From Actinomadura meyerae (GTDB taxonomy: Bacteria; Actinomycetota; Actinomycetes; Streptosporangiales; Streptosporangiaceae), in contig NZ_FZOR01000002.1 of NCBI RefSeq assembly GCF_900188445.1, forward strand, positions 186,001 through 250,000: DNA of 64,000 bases, read 5' to 3'. The position numbers and the translations under genes were made by a program. Below, piece after piece: positions 36,461 through 52,382 of the stretch. How positions within the stretch are numbered: the first letter of the stretch is position 1; the number at the start of each line of letters is the position of its first letter. The notes under the pieces are model-generated. The model saw only the letters and a program-made list of their open reading frames with translations, was not told the DNA's origin and did no database searches.

Positions 36461-37663
36461 ATGGACGCTAGGGATGCGGCGACAACGCGCGAGCAAATGC
36501 TGGAAGCCTTCGGCGCGGACGGGGTGCTGCTCGTGCCCGATTCCGGGGTCGCGCACGAGCCGACGCGGCGGTGGCTGGCCGACGTCGGGCTTCCCAGGGA
36601 CGCGGCGGACCTCCTGCTCGGCGCCGCGAGCGACCTCCGCACCGCCGCCGAGATCTCGTCCAAGCCCCTCGCCGAGGACGTCGGGAAGATGCTCGTCCTC
36701 GGGAGGGTGACCGAGCAGGGCGGCACCGTCCTGCTGGACGCGACGACCGGCGAGGTGTTCGAGAGCTTCCTCGGCATCAACGACCCGGAACTGCTCGCCC
36801 CCGACCTGCCGTCGCTGGTGCGGCTCTGCGCCGCCGTGACGCGCATGCACCGCGACGAGGGCGAGTTCGCGCGCTTCGCCGGACGCCACGGACCGGCCGC
36901 GGCCGCCGAACTGACCACCACCCTGCGCGAGCTGATCAGCGACGTCGACCCGAGGCTCCTCGACCCCTCCGACCGGTACTCCGCCCACTGGCGGGTGATG
37001 GCCCACATCTGCCCGCTCGCCCGCGTCGCCGCACCGGGCGAGGACCTCGCACTCGCCCTCCCGGACGGCCTGATGGCCGAGGCGTTCGGCGAGGACGGCC
37101 ACTGCCTCTACGACGACGCCGACCTCCCCGGCACCCTCACGCACGAGCCCACGCGCCGCTTCCTGCGCGAGCACGGCCTCGCCGACGTGAACTACTGCAT
37201 GCTGGACAAGCCCGCGCAGACCCTCGCCGAGTACCTCCGCAGCCAGCGCGGCGACTACCCCGACTTCGTCGCCGACTACTTCCGGGACCATGTCCTCGAC
37301 GACGGCGAGACCCTCCCCGGCGCCATCGGCGACCTGGTCAGGCTCGGATGGTTCGCCGACGAGATCGACCTCATCCTGGACGGCGCCACCGGGGCCGTCC
37401 ACGGCTGGTTCGTCGCCGAGGGGGGCCCGCACCCGATCAACACCGACATCTCGACGGTCGCCTTCGCGCAGTGGCTGGTCCGCCAGGTCCAGCTCCTCGA
37501 CCCCGTCCACGACCTCATGCAGGGGGAGGCCGCGGTCATCGCCAACCTCGTCCGGATCCTCGGCGCCGCCGACCCCGTCGCCTGCCGCCCGCTCAGCGGC
37601 GACGGCGACCGCCGCTACTGGCCGGAACTGTTCGACGACGGCTGCGCCGCCGGCATCTACTGA
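36461..37663 (+). CDS. Tandem SUKH-4-like protein (internal duplication)
   Basis: The 400-aa protein contains two copies of a SUKH-4-type immunity domain, roughly residues 11-160 and 203-390. Matching anchors are M-L-E-A-F-G-A-D-G (13-21) with M-A-E-A-F-G-E-D-G (205-213), and H-E-P-T-R-R-W-L (32-39) with H-E-P-T-R-R-F-L (228-235). The second copy keeps the D-G-A-T-G-x-V strand and the F-A-x-W-L helix. SUKH proteins often protect against nuclease toxins, but no toxin gene lies near. The start has no strong ribosome-binding site. Confidence 0.75.
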   Translation: MDARDAATTREQMLEAFGADGVLLVPDSGVAHEPTRRWLADVGLPRDAADLLLGAASDLRTAAEISSKPLAEDVGKMLVLGRVTEQGGTVLLDATTGEVFESFLGINDPELLAPDLPSLVRLCAAVTRMHRDEGEFARFAGRHGPAAAAELTTTLRELISDVDPRLLDPSDRYSAHWRVMAHICPLARVAAPGEDLALALPDGLMAEAFGEDGHCLYDDADLPGTLTHEPTRRFLREHGLADVNYCMLDKPAQTLAEYLRSQRGDYPDFVADYFRDHVLDDGETLPGAIGDLVRLGWFADEIDLILDGATGAVHGWFVAEGGPHPINTDISTVAFAQWLVRQVQLLDPVHDLMQGEAAVIANLVRILGAADPVACRPLSGDGDRRYWPELFDDGCAAGIY

Positions 37664-37708
37664 GCGCCCAACGGCCCCGCGGTTCCGCGCTGCCCGCCGC
37701 GCATGCGA

Positions 37709-37738
37709 AGAGGCCCCTCCCGGACGGGAAGGGCCTCT
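37709..37738. terminator. Bidirectional terminator of rpoC and the SUKH-4 gene
   Basis: An 8-bp outer stem (37709-37716 with 37731-37738) extends inward with one bulge. It lies between convergent genes ending at 37663 and 37806. Confidence 0.75.
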
Positions 37739-37805
37739 CGCGTGTCGTCAGTCAGAGTGTCCGCGAGCCGGGGCGCCGCGCGCGGCGGCGCCCCGGACCG
37801 GGACG

Positions 37806-41678
<3,873 letters not shown>

Positions 41679-41697
41679 CTGTTCTCCCCTTGAGTTC

Positions 41698-45174
<3,477 letters not shown>

Positions 45175-45318
45175 GAGTGGTCCTTCCGAGGGCTCGCGGC
45201 GTAACTGACGACACGCACGCCAGACGATCCACGTCCGAGACCTGCACAGAGGGGTCCAAAAGGGACCACGGCAGGGGTGCTCTCACACGCGGATAGTCAG
45301 AGGGCAGCGCAAAGGGGC

Positions 45319-45347
45319 AGTGTAGCCGACTGGTACACCGCTCGCAA
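45319..45347 (-). promoter_or_regulatory. rpoB promoter
   Basis: Minus-strand TTGCGA (45342-45347) and TACACT (45319-45324) are spaced exactly 17 bp. The implied start point is about 138 nt before the rpoB TTG. Confidence 0.65.
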
Positions 45348-45381
45348 CTCTAGCGCCGCAGTATGCATCACGTTGCCATGG

Positions 45382-45410
45382 AGCATCGCCCCTCAGCGCC
45401 TCTCAGTCAA
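45382..45410 (-). promoter_or_regulatory. Second candidate rpoB promoter
   Basis: Minus-strand TTGACT (45405-45410) and GATGCT (45382-45387) are spaced 17 bp. The -35 is strong and the -10 weak. Confidence 0.35.
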
Positions 45411-45578
45411 GAGCGGACTTGGACTTTTCGGGCTCTGACCTGCAGTGAGGAACGCCATAGTTTATCGGGGGGGCGACCCCCCGAGCCCCCCGTTGCGAGC
45501 CGGTCGATCCTCACGCCACCTGGCGGGTTTCGGCGACCGTGCAGGTTGGCGGGGTGTTGCTGCGGTCGACCGGCTCGG

Positions 45579-45628
45579 CGGGTCGGCCGGCCTCCGGGCG
45601 CTGGAGCGCCCTCCGGCCGGCCGACCCG
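45579..45628 (-). terminator. Long hairpin between the mce operon and rpoB
   Basis: A 14-bp outer stem (45579-45592 with 45615-45628) encloses a 3x3 internal loop and a 6-bp inner stem with loop tgga. It is one of the strongest hairpins in the window; it has no U-tract. Confidence 0.6.
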
Positions 45629-45701
45629 TGGCTGTCGCTCAGGTTGTTTGCGGGCGTCCGGATTCCCATTCAGGAGAGTGTGTTCTTACTCGTTCACTAG
45701 G

Positions 45702-45735
45702 GCACCCCGTGACCCTGAGCGGGTTCACGGGGTGC
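45702..45735 (-). terminator. Terminator directly after the mce operon
   Basis: A 14-bp stem with a single bulged T (45702-45715 with 45721-45735) starts 20 nt after the stop codon of the last mce-operon gene. Confidence 0.7.
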
Positions 45736-45754
45736 TGTGGGCGTGGGCGGGCCC

Positions 45755-46732
45755 CTACGAGATGACCTTCAGGTCCGAGGCCAGCCACTTGCCGTCCTTC
45801 TTGACCATCGTCATCTTGATGCGCAGCGGCTCGGGGAGGCGCTGCTGCTTGTCGGCCTTGGTGCGGGACGAGCGGTTGGCGTAGACGAGGGTGACGACCT
45901 TGTCGGGCGTGGCGCTCACGACGCCGACCTTCATCACCGTCGTGTTCGAGACCGCCTGCTGCTGGACGGCGACCGTCTTCAGCTCCTGGGCGAGCTTCTC
46001 GTAGTCGGTGTGCAGCTTGCCCGTCGTCAGCGCGGACGCGGACTTCAGGTCGGTGTCCAGGGTCTGGAAGTCGTACGACGACAGCTTCTGGGCGGCGCGG
46101 GACGACGCGAACGACGCGTCCTTGCTCGCCTCCTCCGTCGCCTTCTGATCGCTGACCTTGAGGTACAGGGCCGTGGTGCCCGCGCCCAGCGCGACCGTCA
46201 GGACGGCGAGGACCGCGATGACCGTCGTCAGGCCGCCCCGGCGGGAGCGGCGAGGCTCGTCGTCATCGTCGCCGTCCTCCTCCGCCTCCTCCGCGTCGTC
46301 GTCGGCCTCGTCGTCGGCCTCGCCCTTCGGGAGCTTCTTGGTCAGCTTCGTACGGGCCGGCTTGGTGTCGTCGCCCTCGTCGGGCTCGCCCTCGGCGTCG
46401 GCGTCCGCCTTCTCGGACGCTGAGGCTTCCTCTCGCGCGTCTTCGGGGGCGGGAGCGTCTTCGGAGTCCTTTTCGGACGGTGCGGGCTTCTCGGGCGACT
46501 TGACGGCGTTTTCCGGGTCGTCCGTGTCGGCCTCGTCGCCCTCGGCCGCGGCGGCCTCCTCGGCGGCCTGCTGCGCCAGGCGGGCGGCCTCGCGGGCCTT
46601 CGCGGCGGCCTCCTCGGCCAGCTCCGCGGCCCGCGCCGCCTCCTCGGCCTTGGCGGCCTTGTCGCTCTTCTCGTTCTTCTTGTCCGACTTCTTGTCCGAT
46701 GCGGAGCGCTTGCCCCGGCCGAGCATCGTCAC
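45755..46732 (-). CDS. Mce-associated membrane protein with long acidic cytoplasmic domain
   Basis: The 325-aa protein has about 165 N-terminal residues of charged, Ala/Glu/Asp/Lys-rich sequence, partly coiled-coil (E-E-A-A-R-A-A-E-L-A-E-E-A-A repeats) then highly acidic. One membrane helix follows (G-G-L-T-T-V-I-A-V-L-A-V-L-T-V-A-L, about 166-188), then an NTF2-like Mam domain ending W-L-A-S-D-L-K-V. It is GTG-started and overlaps the previous gene by 4 nt. Mam proteins stabilise or accessorise Mce complexes. Confidence 0.82.
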   Translation of the reverse strand: MTMLGRGKRSASDKKSDKKNEKSDKAAKAEEAARAAELAEEAAAKAREAARLAQQAAEEAAAAEGDEADTDDPENAVKSPEKPAPSEKDSEDAPAPEDAREEASASEKADADAEGEPDEGDDTKPARTKLTKKLPKGEADDEADDDAEEAEEDGDDDDEPRRSRRGGLTTVIAVLAVLTVALGAGTTALYLKVSDQKATEEASKDASFASSRAAQKLSSYDFQTLDTDLKSASALTTGKLHTDYEKLAQELKTVAVQQQAVSNTTVMKVGVVSATPDKVVTLVYANRSSRTKADKQQRLPEPLRIKMTMVKKDGKWLASDLKVIS

Positions 46733-47217
46733 GGGACAACCTCCAGTCCGGACACGAGCCAGCGGTCGTCGACCCGCGTGAGGTCCATCTGGTAGCGGTA
46801 GCCCTGCGGCGTACCGTTCTTGACCTTGTCGTTGGTGACGGTCCCGTTGAGGGAGACCATCACCTCGGCGGAGTCGCCGTCCATGGAGACCAGCGCGGCG
46901 TCGACGTCGTTGACCGTCGACTTGGCCTTCACCTTGGTGATCTGCTGCATGAACGCGTTCGACTGGCTCGCGAGCTTGTTCTTCAGGTCGCCGGTGGTGC
47001 CGGACACGATGCGGTCGAGGTCGCGCTGCGCCGTGGCGGCGTCCAGCGACATCAGGTTCACGCCCATCTGGCGCGCCGACTGGACCGCCTTCGCCCGCTG
47101 GTCGGCCTCGTCCTTGTTGCGGAGGGTCACGACCCCGAGCCAGCCCGACGCGATCGCGAGGCCGACCACGATGACGCCCAGCGTGATCGCCGTGACCATG
47201 GGCAGGCGCCGCCTCAT
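46729..47217 (-). CDS. Mce-associated (Mam) membrane protein
   Basis: The 162-aa protein has one N-terminal membrane helix (residues 7-31) and an extracytoplasmic Mam domain with R-W-L-V-S-G-L-E-V-V at the end, the same closing motif as its neighbour. Family members associate with Mce transporters. It begins 10 nt after mceF and overlaps the next gene. Confidence 0.85.
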   Translation of the reverse strand: MRRRLPMVTAITLGVIVVGLAIASGWLGVVTLRNKDEADQRAKAVQSARQMGVNLMSLDAATAQRDLDRIVSGTTGDLKNKLASQSNAFMQQITKVKAKSTVNDVDAALVSMDGDSAEVMVSLNGTVTNDKVKNGTPQGYRYQMDLTRVDDRWLVSGLEVVP

Positions 47218-47227
47218 CGTGCCCGCC

Positions 47228-48685
47228 TCACTGGCTCAACGGTCCGAGCAGGAGCCACTTCCACGAGGATTCTTCTCCCAACTGACGGGTTCCGGCGCTG
47301 CGCGGCATCACGTATCGCTTGCCGTCGGGCCCGTAGACCGCACCGGTCGTTGGATCGTATCCAGCGAATTCCACTGACTCGGACGGATACGAGAGGATCA
47401 GCTGTCCGTCGGAGAGCTGCCCGGTCGGCGCCGCCGCGGCGGCCTTGGTCTTGGCGTCGCCGCCGCTCTTCGCCTGCGACTTCCCGTCGTCGCGGGTGCC
47501 GTACGCGCCGCCCTCGGGGAAGCCGGCGCCGGTCGTGGCGCCCTCCGGGACCTTCGGGTACGGCAGGATCTCGCTCTTGGGGAAGTTGCGGGCGCCGCGC
47601 ACCGCGGTGCCCGCGTCGGACGGGGCCTTGCAGCCGGCGTCCAGGCGCGGCTTCTTCGGGGACGTGTCCTGCGGCCAGCGGTGCTTGACCCCGCCGTAGC
47701 CCTCGGTGCACGCGGGCGGCGAGTCGATGTTCAGCGCGAGCCCGAGGTGCTGGGTGCCGTCGCCGGGCGTGACGGTGAACGCGCCGGCGACCGTCACCGG
47801 GTACAGGATGAACAGCGACCGCAGGCCGGCCTGGCGGGACGTGATGATCTGCCCGGTCGTGGTGAGGTTCGCCAGGAGGGTGGGCAGCGTCGGGGCGAGC
47901 TGGTTGATCGCCTTGTGCGCCTCGCTCACGGCGCCGGGCGCGCCGTCGATGGTCGCGCGCAGCGCCGGGTCGTCCTTGCGGAGGGACGTCGTCAGCTCGT
48001 TCAGGTTGCGCGCGAAGCCGCGGATGTTCGCGGCCTGGCCGCGCTGGGTGTCCAGGACGGTGACGCCGTTGTCCAGCAGCCGCTTGGTGTCGGGGTACGC
48101 CTGCTCGGCGGTCTTCAGCAGCCGGTCGGTGTCGTCCAGGATCGACTGGAGGTCCTCGGCGGAGCCGGAGAACGCCTTGTCCAGCTCGTCCACGATGATG
48201 CCGAGGTCCTTGGTGTTGACCGACCCGACGAGCGAGTCGACGTTGCGCAGCAGCTCGGCCGTGGAGACGGGCAGCGTCGTGCGGTCCCTGGGGATCGTGT
48301 ACGGGTCGCCCTCGTCGAGGAACGGGCCGGTCTTCTTGACCGGCTCCAGGTCGATGTACTGCTCGCCGACCGCGGACCGGTTGGCGACGACGGCCTTGGT
48401 GCCGTCGCGCGGGATCCGCTCGCCGCGGTTCAGCAGCAGCTTGACGCGGATGCCGTCCTTGGTGAGCTCGATCGGCCCGACCCGGCCGACGGGGACGCCC
48501 CGGTAGGTGACCTCGGCGTTGGTGAACACGCCGCCGGAGTCGGTGAGGTCGACGTAGGCGACGTACTGCTTGCCGAGCAGGTCGCGGCCGATGCCGATGT
48601 AGTTCACCGAGACGATCACCACGCCGACCACGGTGATGACGGCGAACACGATGAGCTGGAAGATCACACCGCGCTTGAGGATCAT
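47228..48685 (-). CDS. mceF: Mce family protein, MceF position
   Basis: The 485-aa protein has an N-terminal helix (I-F-Q-L-I-V-F-A-V-I-T-V-V-G-V-V), the MCE/MlaD strand set (A-Y-V-D-L-T-D-S-G-G-V-F-T-N-A-E-V-T-Y-R-G-V-P-V-G-R-V near residues 43-69), and a long helical region (about 140-320) that forms the tunnel in this family. A proline- and lysine-rich tail follows. Its start overlaps mceE (ATGA). It is the last of six mce genes. Confidence 0.93.
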   Translation of the reverse strand: MILKRGVIFQLIVFAVITVVGVVIVSVNYIGIGRDLLGKQYVAYVDLTDSGGVFTNAEVTYRGVPVGRVGPIELTKDGIRVKLLLNRGERIPRDGTKAVVANRSAVGEQYIDLEPVKKTGPFLDEGDPYTIPRDRTTLPVSTAELLRNVDSLVGSVNTKDLGIIVDELDKAFSGSAEDLQSILDDTDRLLKTAEQAYPDTKRLLDNGVTVLDTQRGQAANIRGFARNLNELTTSLRKDDPALRATIDGAPGAVSEAHKAINQLAPTLPTLLANLTTTGQIITSRQAGLRSLFILYPVTVAGAFTVTPGDGTQHLGLALNIDSPPACTEGYGGVKHRWPQDTSPKKPRLDAGCKAPSDAGTAVRGARNFPKSEILPYPKVPEGATTGAGFPEGGAYGTRDDGKSQAKSGGDAKTKAAAAAPTGQLSDGQLILSYPSESVEFAGYDPTTGAVYGPDGKRYVMPRSAGTRQLGEESSWKWLLLGPLSQ

Positions 48686-50019
48686 GAAAGGCCCCCCGTC
48701 ATCAGGGTCCGCAGACCGCCGTCATCGGGTGCGAGCGCGCCCGTCCGCCGCGGCGTCGGCGTCTTCGCCGCCGGCGACTTCGCCGGGGCCGGCGTCGACT
48801 GGCCGGGGACCCCCGGCAGCCCGCCGCCGGGCGATTGAGGGAGCACGCCGAGCGGCGAGTCGGGCAGGGTCACGTTCGGCACCTGGAGCATGTTGCGCAT
48901 CTGCGTGCCGCTGCCGAGCATGTTCTCGAGGTCGGTGCCACCGAGCAGGTTGCGGGCGATGGACTCGAAGTCCAGGTCGACGGTCAGTCGCACGTTGCCG
49001 TAGTCGCCCGCGATGACGTTCTCGAACGTCGCCGGGAACGGGAAGGTGATCAGCGACTCCAGCGACCGCGGCAGGTCGTTGCCGGCCTTGTTCAGGTTGC
49101 GCAGGATCGTGTCGATGTCGCGGAGGTTCGCCAGCAGGTCGGCCTTCGAGCGGTCGATCACGTAGGTGGTGGTGCGGCTGAGCTTGTTCAGCGCGACCAG
49201 CATCTTGGTGAGGTCGGCGCGGTTGCGGTCGAGCACGGCGATCGCGGGGCCGGTCTCGTCGATGGTGTCGCGGATCGTCTTGCGCTCGGCCGACAGCTTG
49301 CCGGTGAGCCGGTCGATGCTGTCCAGCGCCCGGGTGATGGCGGCGCGGTTGCGGTCCAGCGTCCCGGTGAAGGTGTCGACCCGCTCCAGCACCGACCGGA
49401 TCGTCGACTCCCGGCCGGTCATCGCGGCCTGGAGCTCGTGGCTGATCGTGGAGACCTGCTCCAGCCCGCCGCCGTTCAGCAGCAGCGACATGGCCGACAG
49501 CACCTCTTCGATCTCGGTGCCGCGGGACGTGCGGTTCAGCGGGATGAGGTCGCCGGAGGACAGCGTGCCGGACGGCGCCTGGTCCTTCGGCGGTTCGAGC
49601 TGCACGAACTTCTCGCCGAGGAGGCTGGTCTGGCTGACGGTCGCGATCGCGTTGTCGGGCAGCTTCACGTCGCCGCGCAGCTTGACCGTGACGAGGGCGT
49701 GCCAGCCGCCCTGCTGCCCCTGCTGCTGCCCCTGCTGCTGCCCGGTCGCGACGGGCGCGGTGCCCGGCGCGCCGGCGAGCTTGATGTCCTCGACCTTGCC
49801 CACCGAGACGTCGTTGACCTTGACCGCCGACTGCGGGACGAGGTCCAGCACGTTCGCGAACTCGATCTTGACGGTGATCGGGTTGGAGCCGAGGTCGGGG
49901 CCGCCGGGCAGCGGCAGCGAGGAGACGCCGTTGAACGAGCAGCCCGACAGGGCCGTCGTCGCGGCGAGCGCGGCGGCGCCCAGCAGGCGGGCGCGGCGCA
50001 TCGGCCGTGTCCTGCTCAT
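48682..50019 (-). CDS. mceE: Mce family lipoprotein, MceE position
   Basis: The 445-aa protein has a lipobox (A-T-T-A-L-S-G-C, Cys near residue 26), as mceE products usually do. The MCE domain has I-E-F-A-N-V-L-D-L-V-P-Q-S-A-V-K-V-N-D-V-S-V-G-K-V near 51-75, interrupted by a short Gln/Gly insertion (Q-Q-Q-G-Q-Q-Q-G), then a long helical part and a Pro-rich tail. ATG 50019 overlaps the mceD stop (ATGA); the longer frame is a shadow. Confidence 0.93.
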   Translation of the reverse strand: MSRTRPMRRARLLGAAALAATTALSGCSFNGVSSLPLPGGPDLGSNPITVKIEFANVLDLVPQSAVKVNDVSVGKVEDIKLAGAPGTAPVATGQQQGQQQGQQGGWHALVTVKLRGDVKLPDNAIATVSQTSLLGEKFVQLEPPKDQAPSGTLSSGDLIPLNRTSRGTEIEEVLSAMSLLLNGGGLEQVSTISHELQAAMTGRESTIRSVLERVDTFTGTLDRNRAAITRALDSIDRLTGKLSAERKTIRDTIDETGPAIAVLDRNRADLTKMLVALNKLSRTTTYVIDRSKADLLANLRDIDTILRNLNKAGNDLPRSLESLITFPFPATFENVIAGDYGNVRLTVDLDFESIARNLLGGTDLENMLGSGTQMRNMLQVPNVTLPDSPLGVLPQSPGGGLPGVPGQSTPAPAKSPAAKTPTPRRTGALAPDDGGLRTLMTGGLS

Positions 50020-51305
50020 CGGCCACCTCCCGGCAGCAGCGCGCTGAGGTTCCCGGCGCGCTGCCCGCTGTTCGCGGTCCTGTTGGTCGTGCTCGTCGTG
50101 CCGGTCTTGCTCGTCTTGCCGGTCTTGCTCGCCCGGCCGCCGGGGCCGTAGGCGTCCGGCGGGATCGGCACCGGGTCGTAGTGCGTGGTCAGCGCGGTGA
50201 TCCAGGACAGGTCGAGGCTGAAGCCCGTCAGCGCCTTGCCGATGCCGTTGTACGGCTCGACGAAGTCGAGGCACTCCTTGGCGGGCGTGCCCACCGAGTA
50301 CGCCAGCGAGCAGATCCAGTCGGCCAGGTCGTGGAACTGGCGGAAGTTGTCGCGGGTGTGGATGGTGCCGCTGATCGGGTCGTAGGCGCGGGCCAGGTTG
50401 TTGACCGCCAGCGGGCCGGCGGTGAGGATCTCGGCGAGCGCGTCCTTCTCCTTCACCAGCACCCCGGTGATCTGGGCGAGCTGCCGGACGTTCGCGGCCA
50501 GCTCGCCGCGGTTGTCCTTGACGAACCGCTGCACGTTCCGCAGCGTCGGGGCGAGCGTGTTGAGGGCCGCGCTCAGCTCCTCCTTCTCCCCCGCGAGCTG
50601 CGCCGACACCCCGTTGAGGTGCCCGCTGAACGACTTGATCTGCTGGTCGTTCGCCTTCATCGCGTCGGTGATGATCCGCAGGTTCTTGATCGTCGCGGCG
50701 ACGTCGCCGCGGTCGGTGCTCAGCGTGCTGAGCGCCTTGGACGCGTCCGCGATCGTCTGCCGGATGTCGTCGCCCTGCCCCTCCAGGTTCGCGGCGCCGA
50801 CCTGCAGCAGCCGCGACAGCGACCCCTGCTGCCCGTCCGCGCCGGGCGCGTTGGCGCCCTCCGGGCCGAGGGCCTTGGTGAGGTCGTTCAGGCTGCCGCC
50901 GACCTCGTCCACCTCGACCGGGACGGCCGTGCGGCTCGTGGTGAGCGTCGCGCCGTCGGCGAGGACCGCGCCGTTCTTGTAGACGGGCGTCAGCTGGATG
51001 TAGCGGTCGGCGACGAGCGTCTGGTTGATGATGACCGCCTGCGCGTTGGCGGGCACCTTGTACTTGGCGTCGTACTTCAGCTCGACCTTCACCGCGTCGC
51101 CGACCGGCTCGACGCTGGTGACCTCCCCGACCGGGATGCCGAGGATGCGGACGTCCGCGCCCTTGTAGAGGCCGACGGTCTTGGTGAAGTACGCCGTGAG
51201 GTGGCGCTGCTTCGGCTCCTGGAGGATCAGCAGGAGCGCGGCCACCAGCACGGCGGCGGCGAGGACCGCGCCGCCGAGGCGGAGGATGGTTCCTGAGTTA
51301 CGCAC
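50016..51305 (-). CDS. mceD: Mce family protein, MceD position
   Basis: The 429-aa protein has an N-terminal helix (G-G-A-V-L-A-A-A-V-L-V-A-A-L-L-L-I), the MCE strands (Y-F-T-K-T-V-G-L-Y-K-G-A-D-V-R-I-L-G-I-P-V-G-E-V near residues 35-58) and helical coil (about 140-330). The C-terminal tail is rich in Ser, Thr and Lys (S-K-T-G-K-T-S-K-T-G-T-T). Start is GTG, 15 nt after mceC. Confidence 0.92.
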   Translation of the reverse strand: MRNSGTILRLGGAVLAAAVLVAALLLILQEPKQRHLTAYFTKTVGLYKGADVRILGIPVGEVTSVEPVGDAVKVELKYDAKYKVPANAQAVIINQTLVADRYIQLTPVYKNGAVLADGATLTTSRTAVPVEVDEVGGSLNDLTKALGPEGANAPGADGQQGSLSRLLQVGAANLEGQGDDIRQTIADASKALSTLSTDRGDVAATIKNLRIITDAMKANDQQIKSFSGHLNGVSAQLAGEKEELSAALNTLAPTLRNVQRFVKDNRGELAANVRQLAQITGVLVKEKDALAEILTAGPLAVNNLARAYDPISGTIHTRDNFRQFHDLADWICSLAYSVGTPAKECLDFVEPYNGIGKALTGFSLDLSWITALTTHYDPVPIPPDAYGPGGRASKTGKTSKTGTTSTTNRTANSGQRAGNLSALLPGGGR

Positions 51306-51320
51306 TAGTGACCTGCCTGC

Positions 51321-52382
51321 TCACGGGAGGAACGGCAACGGGTTGTCGCTGGAGTTGCCGGTCTGGTTGCCGTTCTGTCCGCCCTGCTTCTTCGTCGTGG
51401 TCCCGCCGGTCTTCGGGGCGTCCTGGATCGAGGCCGGGATCGGGACCAGGTTCTGGATCCACGAGTCGAACCAGCGGCCGGTGCCGGTGACGTCGGAGAA
51501 CTGCCGCGCGAACGGCGCGAACAGCTGCAGGATCCGGTCCAGGTTGGCCTGGTTGCGCAGCAGGACCTTGTTGACCTTCGCCAGGTTGTCCAGCATCGGC
51601 CGCAGCTGCTTCTCGTTCTCCTTGATCAGCGCGTTCACCTGCTGGGACAGCGTGACCGTGTTGAGCAGCAGCTGGTGGATCACGGCGCGGCGCGCCTGCA
51701 CCGCCTGCAGCACCTTGTCGCCGTCCTGGACGAGCTTGGCGAAGTCCTGGTTGCGGTCGGCGAGCAGCTGCGAGACGTCCTTGGCCTTGCCGGCCAGCTC
51801 GTGCAGCTCGTCGTCGCGGGACGCGACCGTGTTGGACAGCCGCCGCAGGCCCTGCAGCGACGCCCGCACCTCCGGCGGCGAGTTCTTGAAGGTCTCCGAC
51901 AGCACGTCGAACGACTTCGCGACCTGCTGGACGTTGATCGCGCCGACCCGCTGGCTCAGCTCGCTGATCGCCGGGACGACCTCGAACGGGGTGTGCGTCC
52001 GCTCGATCGGGATGCTCTTGCCGAGCTTGCCCCGCCCCCGCGGGGTGAGCTCCAGGTAGTGCGCGCCGAGGATCGTCTTGATCTTGATGCCGGCCTCGGT
52101 GCGGTCGCCGAGCTTCACCCCGTCGTCCACCCGGAAGGTGACCTTGACGTGGTCGCCGTCGAGGTCGAGCGCGGTGACCTTGCCGACCTTGACGCCCGCG
52201 ATGCGGACCTCCTCGTCGGCCTTCAGCCCGGCCGCCTCCTTGAACGCGGCCGTGTGCGTCCTGCCGCCGGCGACGAGCGGGATGCTCTCCAGGTTCATCG
52301 CCACCGCGACCAGCACGGCGATGACCGCGAACGCGGAGAGGGCGATGGGGACCGGGTTGCGCTCCCGGAACGGGATCCTCAT
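51321..52382 (-). CDS. mceC: Mce family protein, MceC position
   Basis: The 353-aa protein has an N-terminal helix (residues 12-28), the MCE domain (F-K-E-A-A-G-L-K-A-D-E-E-V-R-I-A-G-V-K-V-G-K-V near 47-69, then G-A-H-Y-L-E-L-T-P-R-G) and a long helical part. Two overlapping frames are open here; this one has the MCE motifs, the other is Arg-rich. The tail is Asn/Gln/Gly-rich. It starts directly after the mceB stop. Confidence 0.93.
   Translation of the reverse strand: MRIPFRERNPVPIALSAFAVIAVLVAVAMNLESIPLVAGGRTHTAAFKEAAGLKADEEVRIAGVKVGKVTALDLDGDHVKVTFRVDDGVKLGDRTEAGIKIKTILGAHYLELTPRGRGKLGKSIPIERTHTPFEVVPAISELSQRVGAINVQQVAKSFDVLSETFKNSPPEVRASLQGLRRLSNTVASRDDELHELAGKAKDVSQLLADRNQDFAKLVQDGDKVLQAVQARRAVIHQLLLNTVTLSQQVNALIKENEKQLRPMLDNLAKVNKVLLRNQANLDRILQLFAPFARQFSDVTGTGRWFDSWIQNLVPIPASIQDAPKTGGTTTKKQGGQNGNQTGNSSDNPLPFLP

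Larger units (their letters stand above)
45175..45754 (-). other. rpoB upstream region
   Basis: The 580-nt gap between the mce-associated gene and rpoB has no convincing coding frame. It holds two terminator-like hairpins near the mce end, one good promoter and one weaker candidate for rpoB, and a leader of about 138 nt. A short stretch of lower GC (45420-45470) precedes a G/C homopolymer-rich segment. Confidence 0.7.
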
